Source: Sphingomonas sp. MA1305
Lineage (GTDB): Bacteria > Pseudomonadota > Alphaproteobacteria > Sphingomonadales > Sphingomonadaceae
Length of the DNA: 64,000 nucleotides
Reading direction: 5' to 3'
Assembly: GCF_016107325.1 (NCBI RefSeq)
Contig: NZ_RCVT01000003.1
Span: 372,001 to 436,000, forward strand
Shown: positions 35,383 to 43,288 of the stretch, piece after piece
Position numbering within the stretch: the first letter of the stretch is position 1
How the letters are laid out: each line of letters begins with the position of its first letter
Translations under genes and position numbers: made by a program
Notes under the pieces: generated by a model
Seen by the model: only the letters and a program-made list of their open reading frames with translations
Databases searched by the model: none
What the model was told of the DNA's origin: nothing

Positions 35383-36633
35383 GTGACCACGTCATCCCCT
35401 TCTTCCGCCGACCTTTCCGTGGCGTACGAGCCCCCCGGCGCGCCGATCGGCTTCGTCGAGTTCGTCGCCCTGGTCGCCGCGCTGATGTCGCTTGCCGCGC
35501 TCGGCATCGATTCGATGCTGCCCGCGCTGCCGGCGATGGGCGCGTCGCTGCACGTCGATGGCGAGAACCAGCGCCAGTTCATCATCACCGCCTTCGTCCT
35601 CGGCTTCGGCATCGCGCAGCTCGCCCATGGGCCGCTCGCCGACCGCTTCGGCCGGCGCCGGCTGCTGCTCTGGGCGCTCGGCGGCTATGCGGTGGCGAAC
35701 ATCCTCTGCGCGGTCTCCGCCAGCTTCACCCTGCTTCTTGCGGCCCGCGTCGTCGGCGGGGCGATGGTCGCCGCGACGCGCGTCGCGGTCGTCGCGCTGG
35801 TCCGCGACTGCTATCACGGCCGGCCGATGGCGCGGGTGATGTCGATCGCCTTCATGGTGTTCATGATCGTCCCCGTGCTCGCCCCCGCCTTCGGCCAGAC
35901 GGTGCTGCTGTTCGCCAATTGGCGCGGCATCTTCTGGGTCATCGCCGGCATCACCATCGGCATCATGACCTGGTTCTTCATCCGCATGCCGGAAACGCTG
36001 CGGCCGGAGGCGGTACAGCCGCTGTCGCCGTCGCGCATCCTCGCCGGCTGGCGCCGCACGCTCGGCGACCGCTGGTCGATCGGCTATACGCTCGCCTCGA
36101 CCGCGCTGATGGGTGCGCTGTACGGCTACCTCAATTCGATCCAACAGATCATGTTCGACACCTTCGGCCATCCGCGTCTGCTCGCGGTAATGTTCGCGGT
36201 GACCGCGACGCTGATGGCGGCGGCGAACCTGACCAACGCGCGGCTCGTACTGCGGCTCGGCACCCGGTTGATCAGCCATAGCGCGGTGACCGCACTGATC
36301 GTGCTGAGCGCGATCCATCTCGCGCTCGCCTGGAGCGGCCACGACAGCCTGATCAGCTTCGTCGTGCTGCAGGCGCTGACCATGGGCTGTTTCGGCCTCG
36401 CCACGTCGAATTTCTCGGCGATGGCGATGGAGAATATGGGCGCGATCGCGGGCACCGCGTCGAGCGTGCAGGGCTTCATCTCCGTGACCTTCGGCGCGAT
36501 GCTCGGGGTGGTGATCGGCCAGGCCTATGACGGCACCACCGCGCCGCTCGCCGCCGGCTTCCTGCTCGCCGGCTTGGTCGCGCTCACCCTGGTCGCGGTG
36601 ACCGAGAAGGGGCGGCTGTACCGCCCCGTCTGA
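35383..36633 (+). CDS. MFS multidrug exporter, Bcr/CflA-like
   Basis: A 416-residue inner-membrane transporter with about twelve helices. Major facilitator landmarks: LADRFGRRRLLL (loop 2-3 motif), SFTLLLAARVVGGAMVAATRVA and PMARVMSIAFMVFMIVPVLAPAFGQ (motif of drug/H+ antiporters of the Bcr/CflA subfamily). GTG 35383 follows GGGGAG. Actual substrate cannot be inferred. Confidence 0.85.
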   Translation: MTTSSPSSADLSVAYEPPGAPIGFVEFVALVAALMSLAALGIDSMLPALPAMGASLHVDGENQRQFIITAFVLGFGIAQLAHGPLADRFGRRRLLLWALGGYAVANILCAVSASFTLLLAARVVGGAMVAATRVAVVALVRDCYHGRPMARVMSIAFMVFMIVPVLAPAFGQTVLLFANWRGIFWVIAGITIGIMTWFFIRMPETLRPEAVQPLSPSRILAGWRRTLGDRWSIGYTLASTALMGALYGYLNSIQQIMFDTFGHPRLLAVMFAVTATLMAAANLTNARLVLRLGTRLISHSAVTALIVLSAIHLALAWSGHDSLISFVVLQALTMGCFGLATSNFSAMAMENMGAIAGTASSVQGFISVTFGAMLGVVIGQAYDGTTAPLAAGFLLAGLVALTLVAVTEKGRLYRPV

Positions 36634-36644
36634 GCGACGGGGCG

Positions 36645-36670
36645 GGAACCGCGCCCATGGTCCCGCCGTT
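36645..36670 (+). promoter_or_regulatory. Consensus EcfG promoter ahead of acidic protein
   Basis: GGAAC (36645-36649), 17 bases, CGTT (36667-36670): a perfect match to the EcfG consensus of alphaproteobacteria, in the short gap between the transporter stop and the acidic-protein ATG (36701). Start would fall about 22 bases before the ATG, leaving room for its GGAGG. Confidence 0.65.
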
Positions 36671-36700
36671 CGCCCCCTACCCATGATATAGGAGGTGGCG

Positions 36701-37042
36701 ATGGGCGGACATCAGGTGCCCGGCTACGGCTCGGGCGACGACGGTTACGACGAAGAGGGCTATGACGAGAGCCAGCGCGCCGAGATCCTCGAGGCGACGC
36801 GCGACGGCCCGACCGACGGCGTGGTGCTGACCGATCTCGATCCCGACCTCGGCGACGATGACGAGGAAGACGAGCCGCTCGACGAGCTCGACATGGATTC
36901 CGAAGAGGTCGGCGAGACGGACGCCGATGCGGAGCCCGACGAGGCCGATCTCGACGAGGACGACGCCCAGGAGGACTTCGACGACGACACCGTCGACGAC
37001 GAGGAGCTGGACGACAAGGACGACGTCGCGTTGCGGCCCTAA
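36701..37042 (+). CDS. Extremely acidic small protein, likely stress-induced
   Basis: A 113-residue protein dominated by Asp and Glu, with runs such as DLGDDDEEDEPLDELD and DEEELDDKDD-like blocks and almost no Lys, so the calculated pI must be very low. No signal peptide or membrane helix; likely disordered and cytosolic. GGAGG five bases before ATG 36701 sets the start; the GTG at 36695 is inside that site. The consensus EcfG promoter upstream suggests it is part of the general stress regulon. Function unknown: a charge-based binder or protein-folding aid is conceivable, not shown. Confidence 0.78.
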   Translation: MGGHQVPGYGSGDDGYDEEGYDESQRAEILEATRDGPTDGVVLTDLDPDLGDDDEEDEPLDELDMDSEEVGETDADAEPDEADLDEDDAQEDFDDDTVDDEELDDKDDVALRP

Positions 37043-37054
37043 TCCCTGTTCCAT

Positions 37055-37098
37055 GCCGCGCCTGATCGGCCTTACGGCCGCGAGGGATCAGGCGCGGC
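37055..37098. other. Long perfect inverted repeat after the acidic gene
   Basis: GCCGCGCCTGATC and GATCAGGCGCGGC form a 13-bp perfect stem around an 18-base interior that itself holds GGCC-TTAC-GGCC. It has no T run, begins 12 bases after the acidic-gene stop, and is followed 56 bases on by a normal terminator. It lies in the 320-base gap before the barrel gene, whose remainder (37179-37362) shows no ORF and no clear promoter. Confidence 0.65.
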
Positions 37099-37154
37099 AA
37101 CCCGCGCGAGCGATATCTGCTGCAGCGCACCAAGCTGATTTGTGGCAAGAATAC

Positions 37155-37178
37155 GCCGGCAATATGCCGGCTTTATTA
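37155..37178 (+). terminator. Terminator downstream of acidic gene
   Basis: Perfect 7-bp stem GCCGGCA / TGCCGGC with ATA loop followed by TTTATTA. Confidence 0.75.
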
Positions 37179-37362
37179 TGGTTGTGGCACGACGTTCATA
37201 GTTGAGAAAGAAAGTGTGCCCTTCGCGCAACAGGTTTCACCCTTCGTCCGGAATCGACGCTTGCGGTGCAACAAAGGCCGGGGCGCGCGGTTTTGATGGG
37301 CCTGGGACGGCCGGCAGCGATGCCTTGGCCTCCCGAGTTGAGGCAATAAAGGTATTTCACAC

Positions 37363-38004
37363 ATGCGTAAGCTCGCCCTGGCGGCCGCCGTTGCGGTCGC
37401 GTCCTTCGCCGTCCCCGCTTTCGCGCAGGACATGTCGACCACGTCGACCGACACCACCGCGACCGCGCCCAGCGATGCGCCGACCGCACCGGACGGTACC
37501 CGCGCGTTCGGCATCGAGCCGTATTTCGGCATCATGGGCGGCTGGGAGCAGTTCGATCGTCCGTCGGTCGCCGGCATTCCGGCTCAGCCGCGCGGCTACA
37601 ACCTCGACGGCGCGCTGGTCGAGGGCGTGGTCGGCGTGAACGTGCCGCTCGGGCCGCTGTTCGTCGGCGCCGAGGGTAGCGTCGCCAAGGGCGTGTCGGG
37701 CAACATCGACTGGGAATATGGCGCTTACGGCCGCGGCGGTTTCCGCGCGGGTGACAGCGGCCTGTTTTACGGCAAGGTCGGCTATCGCTGGAACAACTTC
37801 GACCATTTCGCGCCGGGCGTCGTCGGCGACACCAAGCGTGACTATCACGCGATGGTCTACGGCATCGGCGCCGAGATCGGCCCGAAGGACATCGGTCTGG
37901 GCGGCATCACCGGCAATTCGGGCCTGCGCCTGCGTATGGAGGTCTCGACCTTCGACGACGCGCACAGCTTCCGCCCGATGGCGGGTGTGATCGCGCACTT
38001 CTAA
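37363..38004 (+). CDS. Outer-membrane beta-barrel (opacity-type) protein
   Basis: A 213-residue protein with signal peptide MRKLALAAAVAVASFAVPAFA, a Thr/Ala/Pro-rich stretch (to about residue 50), then alternating strands with aromatic girdles (PYFGIMGGWEQF, YGAYGRGGFRAG, LFYGKVGYRWNNF, YGIGAEIG) ending in HF, a C-terminal Phe typical of outer-membrane barrels. About eight strands fits the OmpA/opacity-like small barrel class. No OmpA periplasmic domain. A terminator follows. Confidence 0.82.
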   Translation: MRKLALAAAVAVASFAVPAFAQDMSTTSTDTTATAPSDAPTAPDGTRAFGIEPYFGIMGGWEQFDRPSVAGIPAQPRGYNLDGALVEGVVGVNVPLGPLFVGAEGSVAKGVSGNIDWEYGAYGRGGFRAGDSGLFYGKVGYRWNNFDHFAPGVVGDTKRDYHAMVYGIGAEIGPKDIGLGGITGNSGLRLRMEVSTFDDAHSFRPMAGVIAHF

Positions 38005-38040
38005 TCCGGACCGGGGCATCCGCCCCGTCGGTAGGAACAG

Positions 38041-38077
38041 GGGCGGGTCCGGCCGATGCCGGGCCCGCCCTTCGTTT
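38041..38077 (+). terminator. Terminator of barrel gene
   Basis: 13-bp stem GGGCGGGTCCGGC / GCCGGGCCCGCCC (one T-G pair), 4-base loop, then TTCGTTT. Confidence 0.78.
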
Positions 38078-38104
38078 ATCCGTCGCGCGCCCCATATCGA
38101 CGGC

Positions 38105-38440
38105 ATGGCCGGACGGGTGAAGCGCAAGGCGGGTTTGGTGGAGGCGGCGGAACGCACCGCGCGGGCGGCCGCCCCGCCGCCATGCCCGATCTGCCAGCGG
38201 CCATTGGGTCAGAAGGTGGAGTGGCACCATCTCGTGCCCAAGTCGGAGGGCGGCCGGATCACCGCGGCGGTCCATCCGATCTGTCACCGCACCGTCCATG
38301 CGCTGATCGCCAATGCCGATCTGGCGCGGACCTATGCCGATCCCGCGGTGCTGCGCGACCATCCCGGCATCGCCCGCTTCGCGCGCTGGATCGCCGACAA
38401 GCCGCCCGATTTCCACGCGCCGACCCGCCGCGGGCGGTGA
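38105..38440 (+). CDS. HNH nuclease-family protein
   Basis: A 111-residue protein with the HNH layout: CPICQRPLG zinc pair, WHHLVPKSEGGR, then HPICHRTVHALI. The His-His and later His-x2-Cys-His give a compact beta-beta-alpha metal fold. A basic N-terminus (RVKRKAG) may bind nucleic acid. It is unclear if it is a nuclease in vivo. It is preceded by the barrel-gene terminator. Confidence 0.82.
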   Translation: MAGRVKRKAGLVEAAERTARAAAPPPCPICQRPLGQKVEWHHLVPKSEGGRITAAVHPICHRTVHALIANADLARTYADPAVLRDHPGIARFARWIADKPPDFHAPTRRGR

Positions 38441-38458
38441 GCAGCCGGTCGGGGCGCG

Positions 38459-38590
38459 TCAGTCGTCCGTCTTCTTCTCGTCACGCTTCTTGCGATAATG
38501 GTTCGCCAGCAGCGTCGCCCCGAGGATGAAGCCACCCGGCGCGAGCAAGACGACGGCGGCGAGGCCGACCTTTTCCCAACGTTTGTCCAT
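38459..38590 (-). CDS. Small single-pass membrane protein
   Basis: A 43-residue ORF: MDKRWEKVGLAAVVLLAPGG, FILGATLLANHY, and a charged tail RKKRDEKKTDD. One membrane helix at about 8-28 with positive tail, so the C-terminus should stay in the cytoplasm. AGGATGGGG upstream of ATG 38590 can be a ribosome site. Convergent with the HNH gene. Too short for many gene callers; function unknown. Confidence 0.68.
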   Translation of the reverse strand: MDKRWEKVGLAAVVLLAPGGFILGATLLANHYRKKRDEKKTDD

Positions 38591-38629
38591 GCCCCATCCT
38601 AGCGCGCGGAACTGAACGTCCGGTTGCGG

Positions 38630-38953
38630 CTAGAAGGGTATTTTGGCGCGCAGCATCGCACGGCGGATCGGGATGCCGCCGGGCAGCCCGGCCTGTTCGC
38701 CCTCCGCCACCAGGCCGACCTTGCCGATCCGGGTGGCCGCCCGCACCGGCTTCTCGCGATATCGCGCGTCGTCCAGCCGTTCGACGCGGTTGGCGTCGGC
38801 GCTGCGGCCGCAGACGACGACGTCGGCGCCCGCGTCGGCCTCGTCACAGCGGCGAGGGAGCACGGGCTTGGCCTTGGCGGCCATCTCCGGCGGCAGGGGC
38901 GGCCCATAAGTCGCGCTCGCCGCCTGCATCGCCATCAGCACCGCCAGCCGCAT
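38630..38953 (-). CDS. Secreted small protein of unknown function
   Basis: A 107-residue product with an N-terminal hydrophobic signal-like stretch (MRLAVLMAMQAASATYG), then a Cys pair region (RRCDEADAGADVVVCGRS) and RVERLDDARYREKP. ATG 38953 rather than 38965 is set by GGAGG five bases upstream. Two Cys may form a disulfide in the periplasm. Family not named. Confidence 0.72.
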   Translation of the reverse strand: MRLAVLMAMQAASATYGPPLPPEMAAKAKPVLPRRCDEADAGADVVVCGRSADANRVERLDDARYREKPVRAATRIGKVGLVAEGEQAGLPGGIPIRRAMLRAKIPF

Positions 38954-39014
38954 CGCCGCCTCCATCGCCCGTCGGCACGAAGGTTGGCCCTGATTGCGGC
39001 ATCAGTGCGGCGGC

Positions 39015-39614
39015 TCAGCGATAGTTGAAGCTGATGCTGATCCGTTCGCCCTTGGCGGCATTGGGCACCACCTCGTGGCGCAGCCAGCTTTCCCACAGGA
39101 AGACGCTGCCCGGCTCCGGCACCGCATAGACGAAGGTCTTGAGGTCCTCCGGCGCGTCGTCGGTGCGCGTCGGCGCGGCCATCATCATCGGCAGCCGCGG
39201 GTCCTCCAGCTTCAGCGCCCCTGCGCCCGGCGGCACCGCGACATAGAGCGTGCCCGACACGACGCTGTGCGGATGGATATGCCCCGAATGGCTGCCGCCC
39301 GGCTTCAGCACGTTGACCCACAGACTGTCGAGCTTGAGCTTGCGGCCGAGGTCGAAGGCGCAGGCCCCGGCGAACCGCGCGACGTGGCGGTTGAGCAGCT
39401 TGACCAGATCGGCGAAGCGCGGGTCGCGCGCGGGCAGGTCGTCGAGCGAGGCATAGGAGGTATAGCCGCGATAGCCATGCGCCTTGCACCAGCCGATTCC
39501 GGCGCGATCCTCGCGCGCCAGGTCGAGCGCGGCCTCCTCCAACTCGGCGAGCAGCGCGGCATCGCCCAGCGGCGCGTCGTAGAAGCGCGTGGCGAACAGC
39601 GAGCGGACGGTCAT
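39015..39614 (-). CDS. Putative 2OG-Fe(II) oxygenase
   Basis: A 199-residue protein of the TIGR02466-type oxygenase group. The predicted iron ligands are HIH in GGSHSGHIHPHSVVSG with a second His in WLRHEVVP, and RISISFN gives the 2OG-binding Arg. LWVNVLKPGGSHSG precedes. ATG 39614 overlaps the pth stop (ATGA), so the two are cotranscribed with pth first. Substrate unknown. Confidence 0.78.
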   Translation of the reverse strand: MTVRSLFATRFYDAPLGDAALLAELEEAALDLAREDRAGIGWCKAHGYRGYTSYASLDDLPARDPRFADLVKLLNRHVARFAGACAFDLGRKLKLDSLWVNVLKPGGSHSGHIHPHSVVSGTLYVAVPPGAGALKLEDPRLPMMMAAPTRTDDAPEDLKTFVYAVPEPGSVFLWESWLRHEVVPNAAKGERISISFNYR

Positions 39615-40180
39615 GCGCCCAGCCTCATCGCGACATCGTTCATGAAGCGCACGTCGTCGCCCGCGGCGAGCCACGACGCCTCCGCGCCGATCGCGCCCAG
39701 CATGTCGGCAAGCGGGTCCATCTCCGCCTTGGCGTAATTGCCGAGCACATAGCCGGTGACGCGGTCCTTGTGCCCCGGATGGCCGATCCCGATCCGCACG
39801 CGGCGAAAGTCCGGCCCGAGATGCTGGTCGGTCGAGCGCAGGCCGTTATGGCCGGCGGTACCGCCGCCGCGCTTTACCTTGACCTTGAACGGCGCCAGGT
39901 CGAGCTCGTCGTGGAAGACGGTCAGCGCGTCGGGTTCCAGCTTGTAGAAGCGCAACGCCTCGCCGATCGAGCGGCCGCTGTCGTTCATGAACGTCGCCGG
40001 CTTGAGCAGCACGATCTTTTCGGGCCCGATCCGGCCTTCCTGCGTCCAGCCCTGGAACTGCTTCTTGGCCGGCGTGAAGCCGTGCATGTCGGCGATCGTG
40101 TCGATCGCCATGAAGCCGACATTGTGCCGGTGCAGCGCATATTGTGGCCCCGGATTGCCGAGCCCGGCCCAGATCTGCAT
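39611..40180 (-). CDS. pth: Peptidyl-tRNA hydrolase
   Basis: Pth releases tRNA from prematurely dropped peptidyl-tRNA. 189 residues with the family motifs MQIWAGLGNPGPQY, catalytic His19 in HRHNVGF, KPATFMNDSG, FHDELDL and GHNGLRS. ATG 40180 gives the standard N-terminus. Typical operon partner of the ctc gene upstream on the minus strand, though a repeat separates them here. Confidence 0.95.
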   Translation of the reverse strand: MQIWAGLGNPGPQYALHRHNVGFMAIDTIADMHGFTPAKKQFQGWTQEGRIGPEKIVLLKPATFMNDSGRSIGEALRFYKLEPDALTVFHDELDLAPFKVKVKRGGGTAGHNGLRSTDQHLGPDFRRVRIGIGHPGHKDRVTGYVLGNYAKAEMDPLADMLGAIGAEASWLAAGDDVRFMNDVAMRLGA

Positions 40181-40227
40181 CGCGTGGCTCCTTCCGGATG
40201 GTAGGGGAACGCCCACCTAGCTGTTAT

Positions 40228-40323
40228 CGTCATTCTCGCGAAGGCGGGAATCCAGACTGGCTGATCTGCCGGCGAGAGCGCGACCGTCAGAGGTTCTGGA
40301 TCCCCGCCTGCGCGGGGATGACG
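40228..40323. repeat. 96-bp palindromic repeat, copy 1
   Basis: Begins CGTCATTCTCGCGAAGGCGG and ends GCCTGCGCGGGGATGACG, terminal arms being near-inverse copies (CGTCATtCcCGC...). Internal CCAGACTGG and GTTCTGGATCC segments also recur in the second copy at 50158-50253, which is the same 96-bp length in the opposite orientation. Located between ctc and pth. Confidence 0.82.
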
Positions 40324-40351
40324 CGAACTGCGGGGCATGACCGAAACAACG

Positions 40352-40385
40352 AAAAGGGCAGGGGAGCGTCGCCGCCACCCTGCCC
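40352..40385 (-). terminator. Terminator of ctc
   Basis: Minus-strand 8-bp stem GGGCAGGG / CCCTGCCC followed by TTTTCGTT, 29 bases beyond the ctc stop. Confidence 0.8.
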
Positions 40386-40413
40386 CTGTCGCTTGGCCGA
40401 AACGGCGGAGCGA

Positions 40414-41055
40414 TCAGCCCTCGGCCGAATCCTCGCCAGCGGCCTCGGCCGACTGGGTCTCGGCGACCTCGGCGTCGAGCGCCTCGTCGGCGGCGGTCGG
40501 CACCGTCGGCGGCACGATCGTCGCGATCGCGAAGTCGCGGTCGTCGATCGCCGGCTTGGCGCCGTTGGGCAGCTCGACGTCGCTGATGTGGATCGAATCG
40601 CCGATCTCGCGGCCCTTCAGCGAGATGGTCAGCTCGGCCGGGATCTCGGCCGCGTCGACGACCAGCTCGACCTCGTGGCGGGTGATGTTGAGCACGCCGC
40701 CCTGCTTGATGCCGCGGCATTCGTCCTCGTCGGCGAACACCACCGGCACCGCGACGGTGACGGTCGCATGCTCGCTGATGCGCAGGAAGTCGGCGTGGGT
40801 CGGACGGTCGGTCACCGGATGGAAGGCGACGTCCTTCGGCAGCGTGCGCTCGCCGTTGATCATGATCACCGAAGTGAAGAAGTGACCGGTCATCAGCGCC
40901 TTGGTCAGCGCCTTCTCCTCGAGGTGGATCGAGGTCGGTTCCTTGTTCAGGCCGTAGATCACGGCGGGGACGCGGCCGTCACGACGCAGCGCCCGGGAGG
41001 CTCCCTTGCCAACCCGGTCGCGCGTCTCGGCTGCGAGCGTAATGGAGTCGCTCAT
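40414..41055 (-). CDS. rplY: 50S ribosomal protein L25/general stress protein Ctc
   Basis: Ctc-type long form of L25 that binds 5S rRNA. 213 residues: N-terminal L25 domain ([34 protein letters not shown]), the central beta domain of the TL5/CTC type ([25 protein letters not shown]) and an acidic Ala/Glu tail ([14 protein letters not shown]). ATG 41055 with AAGG-type site. Followed by its own terminator, then pth further on. Confidence 0.93.
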   Translation of the reverse strand: MSDSITLAAETRDRVGKGASRALRRDGRVPAVIYGLNKEPTSIHLEEKALTKALMTGHFFTSVIMINGERTLPKDVAFHPVTDRPTHADFLRISEHATVTVAVPVVFADEDECRGIKQGGVLNITRHEVELVVDAAEIPAELTISLKGREIGDSIHISDVELPNGAKPAIDDRDFAIATIVPPTVPTAADEALDAEVAETQSAEAAGEDSAEG

Positions 41056-41171
41056 GCAGATACCTTCCGAAACGTGCTAAATGTCATTTCCGCGCCCACG
41101 CCTCCAGGGATGACCATGGACCGGAAGCGGGCGCGCATAGCGGGTGGACGGGGAAAAAGCAATCAGCGTCG

Positions 41172-41262
41172 CCCACCCTCACCCCTTCGGCGCTGCGCGC
41201 CTCTTCCCCTCTCCCGCTGGGAGAGGGGCAAGCCGGCGGAGCCGGCGCGGGGTGAGGGTGGG
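41172..41262. repeat. Palindromic repeat after the TraB-like gene
   Basis: CCCACCCTCACCCC and GGGGTGAGGGTGGG are perfect 14-base inverse arms; inside lies CCCCTCTCCC-GCTG-GGGAGAGGGG. This is the common proteobacterial intergenic type, distinct from the CCTCCCC family here. It lies 11 bases past the TraB-like stop and may end that transcript. Confidence 0.72.
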
Positions 41263-41272
41263 TGCGACGCCG

Positions 41273-42187
41273 TCAATATTTCACCCGTTCCGCCTTCAGC
41301 CCGAGCTTGGCGAGTTGCGCCTGCACAGACCCCGCTCCGGCGAGGTGCCCCGCGCCGACCGCGATGAACACCGTGCCAGGCTGAGCCATCCGGCCCTTGA
41401 TCCACTGCGCCCAACGGGCGTTGCGGTCGGTCAGCAGCACCTTGGCGACCTCCGGCGAATCCTTCAGGCTGTCGTTCATCTCGCGCGCCAGCGCATCCGG
41501 GTCACCGTCCGCCCATTCGCGGACCATCGTCTCCATCGTCTCCTGCAGCTTGGGCAGTTCGTCGACCGTGCTGTCGAGGAACTGGATCTGCGCCTTGTCC
41601 GAAAGGCTGCTGAAGAAACCGAGCTGCTGCTCCGCCGTTTCCAGCCCGGTCAGCGGCTTGCCCGCCTGCTTCGCCGCCGCGGTGATTACCGCCTCCGGGC
41701 CGTTGGCGCTGTCGTAGCCGAGCTTGCCGAGCGGCGCGACCGACAGCTGCGTGGCGGCGAGCCACGGCTTGAATGTGTCGAGCGCATTGGCGGGCAGGCC
41801 GAGGTCGACCACCGCCTTGGTGAAGGCGGCGCGCTTGTCGGCGGGCAGCCGCTCGGTCAGCGGCGGCGTGCCGGCCGGGGCGAGACCGGTCGCCATCACC
41901 AGCCTGGTCATCGCCGCCTGGTCGGGCAGCACCAGTTCCAGCTTGACCTCGGTCGACCGGTCGAAGGCGCTCTTCACCGCCTCGTCGAACCAAGTCAGGC
42001 CAGGTTTGAGCACGTGGATCGTGCCGAACAGATAGACGGTCGTGTCCTGGTCCTTGACCACCCACAGGGCCGGGTCGGCATCGTTGGCGGCGCGCGCCTT
42101 GGCGGCCGGTGCGGCCTGTTGCGCACAGGCGGGCAGGGCCAGCAACAGGCCGATCGCGGTCAGGGTCGTCTTCATCAGCCTTGTCAT
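41273..42187 (-). CDS. TraB/GumN family lipoprotein
   Basis: A 304-residue protein with a lipoprotein-type leader (LLLALPAC, Cys at about 21) and the TraB/GumN fold: VYLFGTIHVLKPGLTWF near the N-terminus, a helical middle, and the C-terminal TVFIAVGAGHLAGAGSVQ box with a conserved His. Such proteins share a fold with metallo-proteases, but catalysis is not shown here. Preceded by a small HTH/membrane operon on the same strand 30 bases away, so it may be cotranscribed. ATG 42187 follows GGAG. Confidence 0.82.
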   Translation of the reverse strand: MTRLMKTTLTAIGLLLALPACAQQAAPAAKARAANDADPALWVVKDQDTTVYLFGTIHVLKPGLTWFDEAVKSAFDRSTEVKLELVLPDQAAMTRLVMATGLAPAGTPPLTERLPADKRAAFTKAVVDLGLPANALDTFKPWLAATQLSVAPLGKLGYDSANGPEAVITAAAKQAGKPLTGLETAEQQLGFFSSLSDKAQIQFLDSTVDELPKLQETMETMVREWADGDPDALAREMNDSLKDSPEVAKVLLTDRNARWAQWIKGRMAQPGTVFIAVGAGHLAGAGSVQAQLAKLGLKAERVKY

Positions 42188-42216
42188 GCAGGCGCTCCGG
42201 CAGGAAGGGAAGGGGA

Positions 42217-42657
42217 TCAGGCGTATTTACGGTACAGCCAGACGATGCCGGTCACCGCCAGCGTCGCGACGTAGAGGCCGATCGGATCGACTTCGGCGAC
42301 CAGCCCGCCGCGCGCCAGCACCCACCAGACTGGCGCACCCGCACCCATGACGTAGAAGCCGGCGACCGCGCCGTCGCGATAGGCCTCGCGCTCATGCTCG
42401 TCGACGACGCGCTGCCAGCGCCAGGCGATCAGCGGCAGCGCCACGCCCCAGGCGAGCGCGACCAGGATCGCGAACCAGGCGGGCAGGGGCGCATGCAGCA
42501 GGTCGGCCATGTCGGGTGCGCCCTCGCCTTGCGGGATCAGCACCAGCACCAATCCCACACCGATCGCGCCACCCAGTGCGCCGGAGGCGGCGAGCAGCCG
42601 CTGGTTGGCGCGGACACTGGCTGCGACCGGCGCGTCGTTGCGCTTCATCGGGGTCAT
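42217..42657 (-). CDS. Four-helix membrane protein A
   Basis: A 146-residue protein with four membrane helices (about 19-40, 60-81, 100-120, 128-142). Between helices 2 and 3 lies the cytoplasmic motif RVVDEHEREAYRDGA, similar in kind to the DEMQR motif of membrane protein B upstream. GGAG eight bases before ATG 42657 sets the start, in an ATGA overlap with the small gene upstream. Not assigned to a named family. Confidence 0.72.
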   Translation of the reverse strand: MTPMKRNDAPVAASVRANQRLLAASGALGGAIGVGLVLVLIPQGEGAPDMADLLHAPLPAWFAILVALAWGVALPLIAWRWQRVVDEHEREAYRDGAVAGFYVMGAGAPVWWVLARGGLVAEVDPIGLYVATLAVTGIVWLYRKYA

Positions 42658-42833
42658 TTCCACATCTCCAGGGTCAGGCGGGCGGACAGGAAGGACGGCT
42701 GCCAGGTCGCGGTGAGCGTGCCGACGCTCGGCGTCGTCACGCTGACCGGGGCGGGGCGGGGCAGGCCCGACACCAGGATCGTTCCGGCGACCAGCGCGGC
42801 GATCGCGGCGCGATGCGGTGGACGCCGGCTCAT
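42654..42833 (-). CDS. Small membrane-anchored peptide
   Basis: 59 residues: basic start MSRRPPHRAA, one hydrophobic helix (IAALVAGTILVSGL) and a Thr/Ser/Pro-rich tail to TLEMWK. Starts in an ATGA overlap with membrane protein B and ends overlapping membrane protein A, so the three are translationally coupled. Function unknown. Confidence 0.62.
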   Translation of the reverse strand: MSRRPPHRAAIAALVAGTILVSGLPRPAPVSVTTPSVGTLTATWQPSFLSARLTLEMWK

Positions 42834-43288
42834 GCCCGCACCCGGCGATAGGCATAGAACACCATGCCGGCGGCGGCAGAGGCGAGCCAGGCGACCTGCC
42901 CCGGCTGATGCATCGGCATCCACCGCGACCCGATCTCGATCAGCGGATTGAGCAGGAAACCGCTCAGTCCGATCACCGCCCAGGTCTGGATCGCGAGCAG
43001 CCGCTGCATCTCGTCGGTCTCGCGCCAATTGCGCCAGGTGACCAGGCCGGCAACGACCAACAGGGTCACCATCACGGCGTCCGCCCAATTCTGGGGCAGC
43101 GGTGTGGAGGCGCCCCGCGGTGCGCCGGTAAGGCCGTCGTAGAAGCCGCGCAGGAAGTCGATGCCGCCGACCAACACGGCGGCCGACACCGCCAGCACGA
43201 TCCGCCGCCTGGCCTTACGCGCCGACTTGGCACCGGCGCGGGCCTCGCCCCAGCCGGCTTCGCGATCACTGACCATCATGGGCGTCAT
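42830..43288 (-). CDS. Four-helix membrane protein B
   Basis: A 152-residue protein: basic N-terminus (SARKARRR), four membrane helices (about 29-45, 72-87, 104-123, 130-147) and a cytoplasmic WRETDEMQRLLAIQTW motif. ATG 43288 is set by GGAG with seven-base spacing and overlaps the HTH gene by 23 bases. The arrangement HTH regulator plus two four-helix proteins is known from other bacteria, without a settled function. Confidence 0.74.
   Translation of the reverse strand: MTPMMVSDREAGWGEARAGAKSARKARRRIVLAVSAAVLVGGIDFLRGFYDGLTGAPRGASTPLPQNWADAVMVTLLVVAGLVTWRNWRETDEMQRLLAIQTWAVIGLSGFLLNPLIEIGSRWMPMHQPGQVAWLASAAAGMVFYAYRRVRA

Noticed and set aside
38994..39737. Plus-strand frame over the oxygenase and pth genes
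   Set aside because: Shadow of two recognisable genes.
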